Shown here: piece after piece, positions 8,883 to 17,481 of the stretch | How the letters are laid out: each line of letters begins with the position of its first letter | Numbering within the stretch: the stretch's first letter is position 1 | Assembly: GCA_965223355.1 (NCBI GenBank) | Contig: CBDCWE010000003.1 | Location: forward strand, 4,154,001-4,218,000 | Length of the DNA: 64,000 bases | Source of the DNA: Tectiglobus sp965223355 | GTDB lineage: Bacteria; Pseudomonadota; Alphaproteobacteria; Rhizobiales; Hyphomicrobiaceae | Reading direction: 5' to 3' | The notes under the pieces: model-generated | The model's input: the letters and a program-made list of their open reading frames with translations, nothing else | The model's database searches: none | Told to the model about the DNA's origin: nothing | Translations under genes and position numbers: made by a program

Positions 8883-9527
8883 ATGCGCGATCCAGTAGAA
8901 ACGATCACGAACACGTTCTGGCCGATGGTCGTGGAGCAGACGACCCGCGGTGAACGCGGTTATGATCTGCCCTCCCGCCTCCTCAAGGAACGCATTATCT
9001 TCGTTACCGGCCCGATCGAAGACCATATGGCGGCCTCGATTTGCATGCAGCTGCTCTATTGTGAATCTGAGAACCCGACCAAGGAAATCTCGATGTATAT
9101 CAATTCACCGGGCGGTGTCGTCACGTCCGGGATGGCGATTTATGACACGATGCAGTTCATCAAACCGCCGGTCGCGACGTTGTGTATTGGTCAGGCCGCT
9201 TCGATGGGCTCGCTACTTCTTTGCGCCGGCGCCAAGGAGATGCGCTATGCCTTGCGCAATGCGCGTATTATGGTCCACCAGCCGTCCGGCGGATTCTCGG
9301 GTCAAGCCTCCGACATCGAGCGCCACGCCGAAGACATTCTCAAAATGAAGCGACGCCTGAACGAGACCTATGTCAAGCACACGGGCCAGGACTATGAGAT
9401 CGTCGAACGTACGCTGGATCGCGACTACTTCATGACGGCGGAGCAGGCGCTGGAGTTCGGCATCGTCGATCAGGTCCTCGACAGTCGGGAGGATGTCGCT
9501 GGCAGTGAGCAGAACCAGTCCAGCTAG
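8883..9527 (+). CDS. clpP: ATP-dependent Clp protease proteolytic subunit
   Basis: ClpP forms the tetradecameric serine protease chamber that works with ClpX or ClpA. The start MRDPVETITNTF follows AAAGGTG and gives 214 aa. The catalytic triad is visible as Ser107 (GQAASMGSLL), His132 (MVHQPSGG) and Asp181 (LDRDYFM). The N-terminal residues before VVEQT are a short propeptide-like segment. The product's stop TAG lies within CTAG, but I recognise no repeat after it. A possible terminator hairpin follows 110 bp later, and clpX lies 844 bp downstream. Confidence 0.96.
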   Translation: MRDPVETITNTFWPMVVEQTTRGERGYDLPSRLLKERIIFVTGPIEDHMAASICMQLLYCESENPTKEISMYINSPGGVVTSGMAIYDTMQFIKPPVATLCIGQAASMGSLLLCAGAKEMRYALRNARIMVHQPSGGFSGQASDIERHAEDILKMKRRLNETYVKHTGQDYEIVERTLDRDYFMTAEQALEFGIVDQVLDSREDVAGSEQNQSS

Positions 9528-9638
9528 TGGTCTCAATCTCACGCTTGCCGCCGGTGAGAGGCGGCGCGGCGTCTGTTGCGCCACAACACAATCAAATGGT
9601 TTGCTCGTGATGCGGCGGCGATTGGAAACGTTGGACAC

Positions 9639-9677
9639 AAAGCGGCACTGCTGCAACACTGGACCTTTGCCGCTTTT
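9639..9677 (+). terminator. Putative rho-independent terminator after clpP
   Basis: The inverted repeat AAAGCGGCA (9639-9647) and TGCCGCTTT (9668-9676) forms a 9-bp stem with a 20-nt loop and runs into TTTT. The stem is perfect but the T run is short, so efficiency is uncertain. Confidence 0.45.
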
Positions 9678-10371
9678 CAAGCGAAATAGCAGCGCCGGCT
9701 CGGTGGACCTGCTTGAAATGTGGCAATGCTCCAGCGGTCGCGGCTGGCCCGTTTCAATCCGACGCACCTGATGCGCAATCTTCATCATTCGTTAAGTGCG
9801 TGCGTCCTGTAATGGTAGTCTCAACGGGGTGGTCATCAAGGCGGCTCGCAGCAGTCGCCGCAAAAGTCGTGATTTACGTAAACGTTCCAGTGTGGCCGCC
9901 CTACTACGGCCAGAATGCCAATTCACCGTTTCTAGCGGGTTCGGAGATCATCTTGGGGCCGGTTGATGAGGATTTGTCACAGTTGTGTTGCCAATCTGTC
10001 TGGTGATCTCGTTTTCCGGGGATAGAGGCATTAATCGAAACTTGATCCGGGCCGGCGGAGCATGCTCAGATCGTGCAACAAAGAGGTCTTCGAAAATTTG
10101 ATATGTTTGGGCGATCGTCGATAGGGGTGATCGCCAAAGTCGCAACAGTGGCGAACAGTGAGATTTCGTGAGGTCGATCGGACGTTCGGTGAATTCGGTA
10201 CGGCAGGCTCCGTAACGTCAAGATCTGATCCGAACTTCTCACGGGTAACATGAGTTTACTCGTGTCCGTCTTGAGCCGAGAGTTCGTTCGCAGGTGCTGC
10301 ACCGGCCAGCGAACTCAGACGCGGACACCAGACGTGCGTGGCCAAGGGCCGAAAAGGGGTTGAACGACAAT
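9678..10371. other. Long intergenic region upstream of clpX
   Basis: Including the terminator stretch, clpP and clpX are separated by 844 bp with no convincing gene. Short open frames at 9493-9771 and 9713-10006 lack recognisable features and good start sites. The region should carry the clpX promoter. I see no match to the alphaproteobacterial heat-shock promoter that I would defend. Confidence 0.45.
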
Positions 10372-11625
10372 ATGGCGAACCAAGAAAAGAACACGCTCTA
10401 CTGCTCCTTTTGCGGCAAGAGCCAGCATGAGGTGCGCAAGCTGATTGCCGGCCCCACCGTGTTCATTTGCGATGAATGCGTCGAACTGTGCATGGATATT
10501 ATCCGTGAGGAGAACAAAAATACCCTGGTCAAGTCCCGCGACGGTGTGCCGACGCCGGAAGAGATCAAGTCCGTTCTCGATTCTTATGTGATCGGACAGG
10601 ACTACGCCAAACGCGTCCTCGCGGTCGCCGTTCACAACCACTATAAGCGCCTCAACCATGCCGCAAAGAACAACGACGTCGAACTTGCCAAGTCGAACAT
10701 TTTGCTGATCGGGCCGACCGGGTGCGGCAAAACACTGCTCGCCCAGACATTGGCTAGGATCCTGGATGTGCCGTTCACAATGGCGGATGCGACGACATTG
10801 ACGGAAGCAGGCTACGTTGGCGAAGACGTCGAAAACATCATCCTCAAGTTACTGCAGTCGGCCGACTACAACGTCGAGCGGGCTCAGCGCGGCATCGTCT
10901 ACATCGACGAGGTCGACAAAATCAGCCGTAAATCGGACAACCCCTCGATAACGCGCGATGTGTCCGGTGAAGGCGTTCAGCAGGCCCTCCTCAAGATCAT
11001 GGAAGGCACGGTCGCATCGGTGCCGCCACAGGGCGGGCGCAAGCATCCCCAACAGGAGTTCTTGCAGGTTGACACCACCAATATCCTGTTCATTTGCGGC
11101 GGTGCGTTCGCCGGCCTCGACAAGATTATCGCGGCGCGGGGAAAGGGCACGTCGATCGGCTTTGGCGCCACCGTTTCGGATCCCGACGAGCGGCGCACCG
11201 GCGAGATCCTGCGCGGTGTCGAACCGGAAGACCTGCTGCGCTTCGGCCTGATTCCGGAATTCATCGGCCGGATGCCGGTGTTGGCGACGCTGGAGGATCT
11301 CGACGAGGAAGCTCTCGTGCAAATTCTAAGCGAGCCGAAGAATGCCCTGGTCAAGCAGTATCAGCGCCTGTTCGAAATGGAAGACATCAAGCTCACGATC
11401 ACCACGGATGCACTCAAGGCGATCGCGCGCAAGGCAATTGAGCGCAAGACCGGTGCGCGCGGTTTGCGCTCGATTATGGAAGCAATCCTATTGGATACGA
11501 TGTTCGATCTGCCAAGCCTCAAGGGTGTCGAGGAAGTTGTGATCGGGCCGGAAGTCGTCGAAGGCGGTGCGCGACCGCTCAAGATCTACACAGAGCGTGC
11601 CGAAGAACAGGAAACATCAGCCTAG
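10372..11625 (+). CDS. clpX: ATP-dependent Clp protease ATP-binding subunit ClpX
   Basis: ClpX is the hexameric AAA+ unfoldase that feeds substrates to ClpP. The start MANQEKNTLYCSFCG gives 417 aa; the open frame extends further upstream without homology. The N-terminal zinc-binding domain has Cys11, Cys14, Cys33 and Cys36. Walker A is GPTGCGKT, Walker B is VYIDEVDKI, and the pore loop GYVGEDVE and the IGF loop region (KGTSIGFGA) are present. The stop TAG is inside CTAG, and the bases after it (AGCAACC) match the outer end of family 1 repeats. Confidence 0.97.
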   Translation: MANQEKNTLYCSFCGKSQHEVRKLIAGPTVFICDECVELCMDIIREENKNTLVKSRDGVPTPEEIKSVLDSYVIGQDYAKRVLAVAVHNHYKRLNHAAKNNDVELAKSNILLIGPTGCGKTLLAQTLARILDVPFTMADATTLTEAGYVGEDVENIILKLLQSADYNVERAQRGIVYIDEVDKISRKSDNPSITRDVSGEGVQQALLKIMEGTVASVPPQGGRKHPQQEFLQVDTTNILFICGGAFAGLDKIIAARGKGTSIGFGATVSDPDERRTGEILRGVEPEDLLRFGLIPEFIGRMPVLATLEDLDEEALVQILSEPKNALVKQYQRLFEMEDIKLTITTDALKAIARKAIERKTGARGLRSIMEAILLDTMFDLPSLKGVEEVVIGPEVVEGGARPLKIYTERAEEQETSA

Positions 11626-11762
11626 AGCAACCGGCTTTTGATCGCGGACGGATGGCTGGCGATCACAACCGGAACCTTGCTCGGCACACGCGAGACATGG
11701 TCATTTTCGTGCACCTGGTTGCAACGGCAGCGGCGGTTGTGGCCACATGCACGCGGGTCTAG
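11622..11762. repeat. CTAG-bounded degenerate element after clpX
   Basis: The stretch from the clpX stop CTAG (11622-11625) to the next CTAG (11759-11762) starts like the outer end of a family 1 element (CTAGAGCAACC). It then diverges, with several GATCGC and TGGCGATCA patches. It may be a decayed or chimeric member lying in tandem with the intact element that follows. The assignment rests on the border and the first 11 bases. Confidence 0.4.
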
Positions 11763-11897
11763 AGCAACCTGCCTTTATTCGGAATCGGAACGATCCCGAA
11801 TAAAGGCAGAAAGTTGCTCGCCTCTAAAGTGGCGATCATCTTTGTGCTTTAAGTTGGAACCGCAATAGCGGTTCCAACTTAAAGCACGATGATCTAG
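11759..11897 (-). repeat. Family 1 CTAG-bounded palindromic element (reverse orientation)
   Basis: A 139-bp element bounded by CTAG on both sides. Read on the minus strand, it has a long hairpin (arms GATCATCGTGCTTTAAGTTG and its complement, about 27 bp), a small hairpin CGCCACTTTAGAGGCG, and a third stem built from CTGCCTTTATTCGG and CCGAATAAAGGCAG, closed by AGCAAC/GTTGCT. Its near-identity to other copies in this window shows that it is a dispersed repeat. It lies between clpX and lon. Confidence 0.88.
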
Positions 11898-11931
11898 TGG
11901 TTTTGCAACGGCGATGACCGGAGGTCGCGTT

Positions 11932-11959
11932 AACGTTTTGCATGCAACGTTTTGCATGC
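11932..11959. repeat. Perfect 14-bp tandem repeat upstream of lon
   Basis: AACGTTTTGCATGC occurs twice in direct tandem. Each copy carries the half-palindromes AACGTT and GCATGC. The location, 230 bp before the lon start and between a repeat element and lon, suggests a possible operator. Confidence 0.7.
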
Positions 11960-12189
11960 TGTGTAACATTGGCAGAATTGCCGTACGTACCTATGTAAAG
12001 CCATCTGTGGCCTGCCCGCTTACGACAGGCGCGGGGCGGCAACGCCACAGATGATTAAGACGATCGTTGGGATCCTCGAACAACACGCAACCGCCGCCGC
12101 GGAGTGGGGCAGTTGCGGTTCCAGGCGACCCGCGATATCAGCCAGCCGGCAGGCTGTCACAAGGTCTGTCCGCAACCGAGAGAGAACAC

Positions 12190-14619
12190 ATGAGCGAGCA
12201 AACAACTCCCAGGAATGTCGGTGGCGGTGAGGAGCTTTTTCCGGTCCTGCCGTTGCGCGATATCGTTGTCTTCCCGCACATGATCGTGCCGCTGTTTGTT
12301 GGCCGCGACAAGTCGATCAATGCGCTTGAGGAGGTCATGCGGTCCGACAAGTACATTTTGCTGGCATCACAGAAACATGCCGGCGACGATGATCCCGATC
12401 CGACCGACATTTACGAGATCGGCACCCTTGCATCCGTGTTGCAGCTGCTGAAACTGCCGGATGGAACCGTCAAGGTATTGGTCGAAGGAACATCGCGTGC
12501 CCGCATTGTCAAATACACCGACAACCCGGACTATTTTGAAGCCACCATCGCGCGCATCGAGGAAGAAATCGGCGCCGACGATGAGGTCGAGGCGCTGTCG
12601 CGCTCGGCCGTCACGCAGTTCGAGAACTACGTCAAACTGAACAAGAAAATCTCGCCGGAGGTGCTCGGCACCATTGGCCAGATCGACAATTATTCGAAGC
12701 TGGCCGATACGATTGCCTCGCATCTGGCGATCAAGATTGCCGACAAACAGGAAATCCTGGAGATCACATCGATCTCCGAGCGCCTGGAACGCGTCTTTAC
12801 GCTGATGGAAAGCGAGATTTCGGTCCTTCAGGTTGAAAGGAAGATCCGCTCGCGTGTCAAACGCCAGATGGAGAAGACCCAGCGCGAATACTATCTGAAC
12901 GAGCAAATGAAGGCGATCCAGAAGGAACTGGGCGATGGCGATGATCGCGATGACATCGCCGAGTTTGAGGAAAAGATCGAAAACACCAAGCTGTCCAAGG
13001 AAGCCCGGGACAAGGCGCTTGCGGAACTGAAGAAGTTGCGCCAAATGAGCCCGATGTCCGCCGAGGCAACCGTGGTGCGCAACTATCTCGATTGGCTGTT
13101 GTCGATCCCGTGGGGCGTCAAGGGCAAGATCAAAAAGAACCTCGGCGAGGCGCAGGACGTTCTCGATCTCGAGCACTACGGCCTCGAGAAGGTCAAAGAG
13201 CGTATCATCGAGTATCTTGCGGTGCAGAACCGCACCAATAAGCTGAAGGGCCCGATCTTGTGCCTCGTTGGCCCGCCGGGCGTCGGCAAGACCTCGCTCG
13301 GCAAGTCGATCGCCAACGCCACCGGGCGCGAATTTGTGCGCATGTCGCTCGGCGGTGTCCGTGACGAGGCCGAGATCCGTGGCCACCGGCGCACCTATAT
13401 TGGCTCGATGCCGGGCAAGGTCATCCAGTCGATGCGCAAGGCCAAGAAGACCAATCCGCTGTTCCTGCTTGATGAAATCGACAAGATGGGCTCAGACTTC
13501 CGGGGCGATCCAGCCTCGGCGCTGCTGGAGGTTCTCGACCCCGAGCAGAACAACACGTTCAACGATCACTATCTCGAGGTCGACTATGATCTCTCGAACG
13601 TGATGTTCGTGACAACCGCCAACACGCTCAACATTCCTCCGGCCCTGATGGACCGCATGGAAATCATTCGGCTGGCCGGTTACACCGAACCGGAGAAGAT
13701 CGAGATTGCCAAGCGCCATCTCGTTCCCCACCAACGCCAGGCCCATGGTCTGACCGAAGACGAGTGGGCGGTCACCGACGAAGGCCTTCAGACCATTATC
13801 CGCCGCTACACGCGTGAAGCAGGTGTGCGCAATCTTGAGCGTGAGATCGCAAACCTCACACGCAAGGCGGTCAAGGAAATCCTGTCGAGCGATGCCACTG
13901 AGGTTAAGGTCACCAGCGAAAACATCGAGGATTATCTCGGCGTGCCGAAGTTCCGCTTCGGTGAGGCCGAACTCGAAGATCAGGTTGGCGTCGTCACCGG
14001 TCTCGCCTGGACCGAAGTCGGCGGTGAAATCCTGACCATCGAAGGCGTCATGATGCCCGGCAAGGGCAAGATGACCGTGACCGGCAATCTGCGCGATGTC
14101 ATGAAGGAATCGATTCAGGCGGCAAGTGCCTATGTGCGCTCGCGCTCCGTCGACTTTGGTATCGCCCCGCCGCTGTTTGAAAAGCGCGACATTCACGTTC
14201 ACGTGCCGGAAGGTGCAACCCCCAAAGACGGGCCGTCGGCCGGTGTTGCGATGGTCACCGCCATCATCTCGGTGCTGACCGGCATCGAGGTGCGCAAGGA
14301 AGTCGCCATGACCGGCGAGATCACGCTGCGCGGGCGGGTTTTGCCGATCGGCGGCCTCAAGGAGAAATTGCTCGCGGCACTACGCGCCGGCATCAAGCGG
14401 GTGATCATTCCGGAGGAGAACGTCAAGGATCTCGCCGAGATCTCCGATGACCTGAAAAACGCGCTCGAGATCCTGCCGGTGTCGCGCATGGATGAGGTGC
14501 TCGACATTGCGTTGGTGCGCACGCCGGAGGCGATCAGCTGGTCCGAAGACGACACGCCGGCGGTGCCGGCTGCCGGCGCCGAGGACGCCGGATCGGGCAC
14601 CGGTGTGACCGCGCATTGA
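12190..14619 (+). CDS. lon: ATP-dependent Lon protease
   Basis: Lon is the homohexameric AAA+ serine protease that degrades misfolded and regulatory proteins. The start MSEQTTPRNVG follows GAGAG and gives 809 aa. The N-terminal substrate domain starts at ELFPVLPLRDIVVFPHM. The ATPase domain has Walker A GPPGVGKT and Walker B FLLDEIDKMG. The protease domain has Ser683 in PKDGPSAGVAM and Lys726 in GGLKEK, the expected dyad. The C-terminal tail is Ala/Gly-rich. It follows clpX after an interval containing repeats, and precedes hupB, the usual order in this group. Confidence 0.97.
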   Translation: MSEQTTPRNVGGGEELFPVLPLRDIVVFPHMIVPLFVGRDKSINALEEVMRSDKYILLASQKHAGDDDPDPTDIYEIGTLASVLQLLKLPDGTVKVLVEGTSRARIVKYTDNPDYFEATIARIEEEIGADDEVEALSRSAVTQFENYVKLNKKISPEVLGTIGQIDNYSKLADTIASHLAIKIADKQEILEITSISERLERVFTLMESEISVLQVERKIRSRVKRQMEKTQREYYLNEQMKAIQKELGDGDDRDDIAEFEEKIENTKLSKEARDKALAELKKLRQMSPMSAEATVVRNYLDWLLSIPWGVKGKIKKNLGEAQDVLDLEHYGLEKVKERIIEYLAVQNRTNKLKGPILCLVGPPGVGKTSLGKSIANATGREFVRMSLGGVRDEAEIRGHRRTYIGSMPGKVIQSMRKAKKTNPLFLLDEIDKMGSDFRGDPASALLEVLDPEQNNTFNDHYLEVDYDLSNVMFVTTANTLNIPPALMDRMEIIRLAGYTEPEKIEIAKRHLVPHQRQAHGLTEDEWAVTDEGLQTIIRRYTREAGVRNLEREIANLTRKAVKEILSSDATEVKVTSENIEDYLGVPKFRFGEAELEDQVGVVTGLAWTEVGGEILTIEGVMMPGKGKMTVTGNLRDVMKESIQAASAYVRSRSVDFGIAPPLFEKRDIHVHVPEGATPKDGPSAGVAMVTAIISVLTGIEVRKEVAMTGEITLRGRVLPIGGLKEKLLAALRAGIKRVIIPEENVKDLAEISDDLKNALEILPVSRMDEVLDIALVRTPEAISWSEDDTPAVPAAGAEDAGSGTGVTAH

Positions 14620-14660
14620 TCATTGGCGGCCCCCCCCCGCCTGCGACAATCTTGCCAAAT

Positions 14661-14693
14661 TTGTCCCCCGGACGTGCCCGCGCCGGGGGACAA
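14661..14693 (+). terminator. Strong hairpin downstream of lon
   Basis: TTGTCCCCCGG (14661-14671) and CCGGGGGACAA (14683-14693) form a perfect 11-bp stem with an 11-nt loop, 42 bp after the lon stop. No T run follows, so it may be a processing or attenuation structure rather than a simple rho-independent terminator. A run of nine C residues lies just upstream (14630-14638). Confidence 0.5.
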
Positions 14694-14886
14694 TTGCGTT
14701 GGCGCGGCAAAAAACACCGGAAAACCCCCTGTTTTCGGGCGAAATTGTCGGATTTGCGCTTGACGTTCGCCGTTAACAGGCCTTGTGTTCAGGCGATGTT
14801 GCAGCCGAGTGCAGTCGTTAGCGCGTTAGCTTCGCGCAAGGATTGAGCCGCAACAGCTAAGCATTAACGATTGGGGAACCAGAAGA

Positions 14887-15177
14887 ATGAGCAAGAAAGA
14901 AATCATTGACGCGATGGCCGAGCGGGCTGAGATCACAAAGGAAAAGGCTGGCATGGCGCTCGACGCGTTGACCGATTACGTGTCCTCGACATTGAAGGCC
15001 GGCGATGAAGTGAACTTCGCGCCGCTCGGCAAGTTCAAGGTGTCTGACCGCGCCGCCCGCGAAGGCCGCAACCCGATGTCCGGTGAAAAGATCCAGATTC
15101 CGGCTTCGCGGGTTCCGAAGTTCACCGCCTCCAAACAACTGAAGGATGACGTCAACTCCGGCAAGAAGAAGAAATAA
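14887..15177 (+). CDS. hupB: HU family DNA-binding protein
   Basis: A small histone-like protein that bends and compacts DNA. The product is 96 aa, close to the usual 90. The HU fold is seen in KKEIIDAMAERAEITKEKA (helices), then GKFKVSDRAAREGRNPMSGEKIQIPASRVPKF, which includes the beta-arm motif GRNP with the intercalating proline. The lysine tail KKKK is an extension. GGGGAACCAGAAGA upstream supplies a ribosome site. The lon-hupB pair is conserved. Confidence 0.95.
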   Translation: MSKKEIIDAMAERAEITKEKAGMALDALTDYVSSTLKAGDEVNFAPLGKFKVSDRAAREGRNPMSGEKIQIPASRVPKFTASKQLKDDVNSGKKKK

Positions 15178-15399
15178 GGCCGGTCAACACAACATCAGGG
15201 TCTGAAGCCGTTGAACGGGTTTGGACCCGAGCGTCATCGACAGCGAGGCGTGCTGGCAACAGCGCGCCCTGTTTGTGATTGGCAGGCCTGGCGAACCGAA
15301 GTCGCGAGCCGAAACTGTGGGCCGAAATTGCGAGCCCAAAGGTGCCGGCGATCCGGTCTTGCATCGGTGGCGTTTGATCGTTACACGTTGATGTTTCGT

Positions 15400-15475
15400 G
15401 GGCGGTTAGCTCAGTTGGTAGAGCATCTCGTTTACACCGAGAGGGTCGGCGGTTCGAGCCCGTCACCGCCCACCA
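15400..15475 (+). tRNA. tRNA-Val (anticodon TAC)
   Basis: A 76-nt tRNA with acceptor GGGCGGT/ACCGCCC, D-arm TAGCTCAGTTGGTAGAG, anticodon stem TCTCG/CGAGA with loop TTTACAC (anticodon TAC), T-arm GGTTCGAGCC and encoded CCA. It lies between hupB and tRNA-Asp. Confidence 0.97.
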
Positions 15476-15568
15476 GTTCGCGGCCTCGCCCTATTGTGCT
15501 TGACGTCGGTTTCGCACTGCCGTAATTGATGCAGCCTTGGCCCGCCGGGATCTGCCGGCTCGGCCAAT

Positions 15569-15645
<77 letters not shown>

Positions 15646-15699
15646 CTTGCTGGCGCTGATTGCCTGATCCTCTCTACAATCTGTGGCCTGTGGCTACTT

Positions 15700-15801
15700 G
15701 AAAACCCTCCGAACACGTCTGGGCGCGAGGGGATGATCCCCTTATCGGGGCGGGATAGCTCCGCATGGATCGCCGTCAAACGGCGATTTCAGTCGGGGCT
15801 G
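15700..15801. repeat. Family 2 dispersed hairpin repeat (partial copy)
   Basis: This segment contains GAGGGGATGATCCCCTTATC, then ATCGCCGTCAAACGGCGAT and GTCGGGGCT. The same order of GGGGATGATCCCC and ATCGCCG..CGGCGAT hairpins is seen near 50.0, 47.6 and 23.0 kb. It lies between tRNA-Asp and the exporter gene, so the start of that gene's open frame overlaps repeat DNA. Confidence 0.6.
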
Positions 15802-15912
15802 CGGCGCTCACAACCCGGCCGACGGGCCGGGCGCTGTGGAAATCCGGAACTTGACCAGAGGTTGGCGAGCAAGCAGTTCGTTGTCGACCGGACAGTTGAG
15901 AGGCCCGTGCAC

Positions 15913-17172
15913 GTGAACGATAATTCAAAGGCCGCGGTGATGTCAGGTAAGACCGCCAGCACGCTCACTATTTCGTTTTCAGAGTATATCGTCCTCAGCG
16001 CATTTCTGACGGCGCTGACCGCGTTGTCGATCGACATCATGCTGCCGGCGTTGCCGGAAATCGCCGGCGAGTTTGCATTGACGAACGCCAATGATCGGCA
16101 GCTTGTCGTCATCATGTACTTCGCCGGCTTTGGCATCGGGCAACTGCTTTGGGGGCCGATATCCGACCGGTTCGGCCGCCTGCCGGTGCTTGCAACAGGT
16201 CTTTGCATTTTCATTGCCGGCTCCGTCGTCGCGTTGATCGCCGACAGTTACGCGTGGTTGCTCGCGGCGCGTGCAATCCAAGGGCTCGGCAGCGCCTCCT
16301 CGCGTGTCACGGTCACCGCGATCGCGCGTGATCTGTTCACCGGCGCGCGCATGTCCCGAGTGATGTCGCTGATCATGAGCGTGTTCATCGCCGTGCCGAT
16401 CCTGGCACCGTTGCTCGGCCAGCTACTGCTGCTGATCGGGTCGTGGCGCCTGCCCTTCTATGTGATTTTGACAGCAGGTGTGGCGGCGCTGGCGTGGTCG
16501 CAGTTGCGCCTGCCTGAAACCAATCCGGCAACGGTCAGAGCCGCACCGATGAGCCGTCTTGCAACGGCGCTGGCCGCGCTTGCCCGCCAACACCGATCTC
16601 TCGCCTACATGGTCGCAACGGGCCTGCTGTTCTGCTGTCTTTGTGCGTTCATTGCCAGCGCCCAGCAGATTTTCGGTGAGTACTTCGGCCTGCAGAAGGG
16701 GTTCGTGTTTGCGTTCTCGAGTGTCGCCCTGACCATGGCCGCCGCCTCGCTGACCAACGCTCGGATCGTCATGCGCCGCGGCATGCGCAGGGTCTGCCAC
16801 ACCGCACTCACGTTGTTCTTTGCGTTGTCGGCGGTCCTCGCCGTCACCGTGTCGCAAGTGCAACTCAGTCTGTTTGTGTTTCTGCCGTGGCTCGGCTGCT
16901 TGTTCTTTCTGTTCAGCCTCACGACGCCGAACTTGACCGCCATCGTGCTCGAGCCGATGGGCGCGAGCGCCGGCCTTGCCGCGTCCGTGATGGGCTTTTC
17001 AACGACACTGCTGGCAGCCGTCGGCGGCTGGCTGATTGGCAGCACCTACGATGGCACATTGGTGCCCTTCGCCACCGGTTTTGCCCTCTCAAGCGGTGCC
17101 GCGCTGGCGCTGGTGTGGGCGGCGGAGGGGCGCACGGGAATGTTTGCCAAAGATGCGCCCGCGACGGCCTGA
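15913..17172 (+). CDS. Bcr/CflA-type MFS multidrug exporter
   Basis: A 12-TM proton-driven exporter of the DHA1 group. Hydrophobic segments begin at EYIVLSAFLTALTALSIDIML. The loop motif A is clear as GPISDRFGRLPVL, and the TM5-type motif region follows (IAVPILAPLLGQLLL). I place the start at GTG 15913 (419 aa) because GAGAGG lies 9 nt before it. ATG 15940 (410 aa, AAAGG upstream) is an equally reasonable choice, and the open frame from 15733 runs through repeat DNA. The substrate cannot be read from sequence. Confidence 0.85.
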   Translation: MNDNSKAAVMSGKTASTLTISFSEYIVLSAFLTALTALSIDIMLPALPEIAGEFALTNANDRQLVVIMYFAGFGIGQLLWGPISDRFGRLPVLATGLCIFIAGSVVALIADSYAWLLAARAIQGLGSASSRVTVTAIARDLFTGARMSRVMSLIMSVFIAVPILAPLLGQLLLLIGSWRLPFYVILTAGVAALAWSQLRLPETNPATVRAAPMSRLATALAALARQHRSLAYMVATGLLFCCLCAFIASAQQIFGEYFGLQKGFVFAFSSVALTMAAASLTNARIVMRRGMRRVCHTALTLFFALSAVLAVTVSQVQLSLFVFLPWLGCLFFLFSLTTPNLTAIVLEPMGASAGLAASVMGFSTTLLAAVGGWLIGSTYDGTLVPFATGFALSSGAALALVWAAEGRTGMFAKDAPATA

Positions 17173-17301
17173 AGCCTCCTGAAGCCGGGTCAAGCACGCG
17201 CGCGCAAACTGCCCGACGCGCGATCAGGCTGTTATCGTCCGGCGTGAAACGGCCCCTGCACCACGCGCCGCTGTCCTTTTCACGAACCAGGGCTCACGAA
17301 C

Positions 17302-17337
17302 CAGGGCAGCGCATCTCAATACGCGATTTTAGGTGAT
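17302..17337. repeat. 36-bp repeat shared with the IS110-like relic at 18884-18919
   Basis: The segment beginning CAGGGCAGCGCATCTCAATA and ending ATTTTAGGTGAT matches 18884-18919 at about 32 of 36 positions. In both places it is followed within 12 bases by CTAG. Here that CTAG is the left border of a family 1 element. The rest of 17173-17345 holds no gene that I can support. Confidence 0.6.
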
Positions 17338-17345
17338 AGAGGCCG

Positions 17346-17481
17346 CTAGATCATCGTGCTTTAAGTTGGAACCGCTATTGCGGTTCCAACTTAAAGCACG
17401 ATGATCGCCACTTTAGAGGCGAGCAACTTTATGCCTTTATTCCGGATCGTTCCGATTCCGAATAAAGGCAGGTTGCTCTAG
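17346..17481 (+). repeat. Family 1 CTAG-bounded palindromic element
   Basis: A 136-bp copy with the most symmetrical first hairpin: a 27-bp perfect stem from GATCATCGTGCTTTAAGTTG to its complement, with the loop TATT. The small CGCC/GGCG hairpin follows, then the third stem (CTTTATTCCGGATCG with an internal mismatch). The right CTAG (17478-17481) contains the stop codon of the minus-strand DUF1932 gene. Confidence 0.9.

Noticed and set aside
9493..9771. 92-aa frame overlapping the end of clpP
   Set aside because: It overlaps clpP, has an unusual Arg/Ser composition and no ribosome site.
11759..11897. Family 1 element considered as a simple rho-independent terminator
   Set aside because: The hairpins are long but are not followed by a T run, and copies occur inside operons (lpxA-lpxI) and in both orientations.
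12367..13386. 339-aa minus-strand frame opposite lon
   Set aside because: It is a shadow of lon, whose N-domain and ATPase motifs are intact here.
15733..15912. N-terminal 60 residues of the exporter open frame
   Set aside because: The stretch overlaps a family 2 repeat, is Arg-rich and does not resemble an MFS N-terminus. A start near 15913-15940 fits better.
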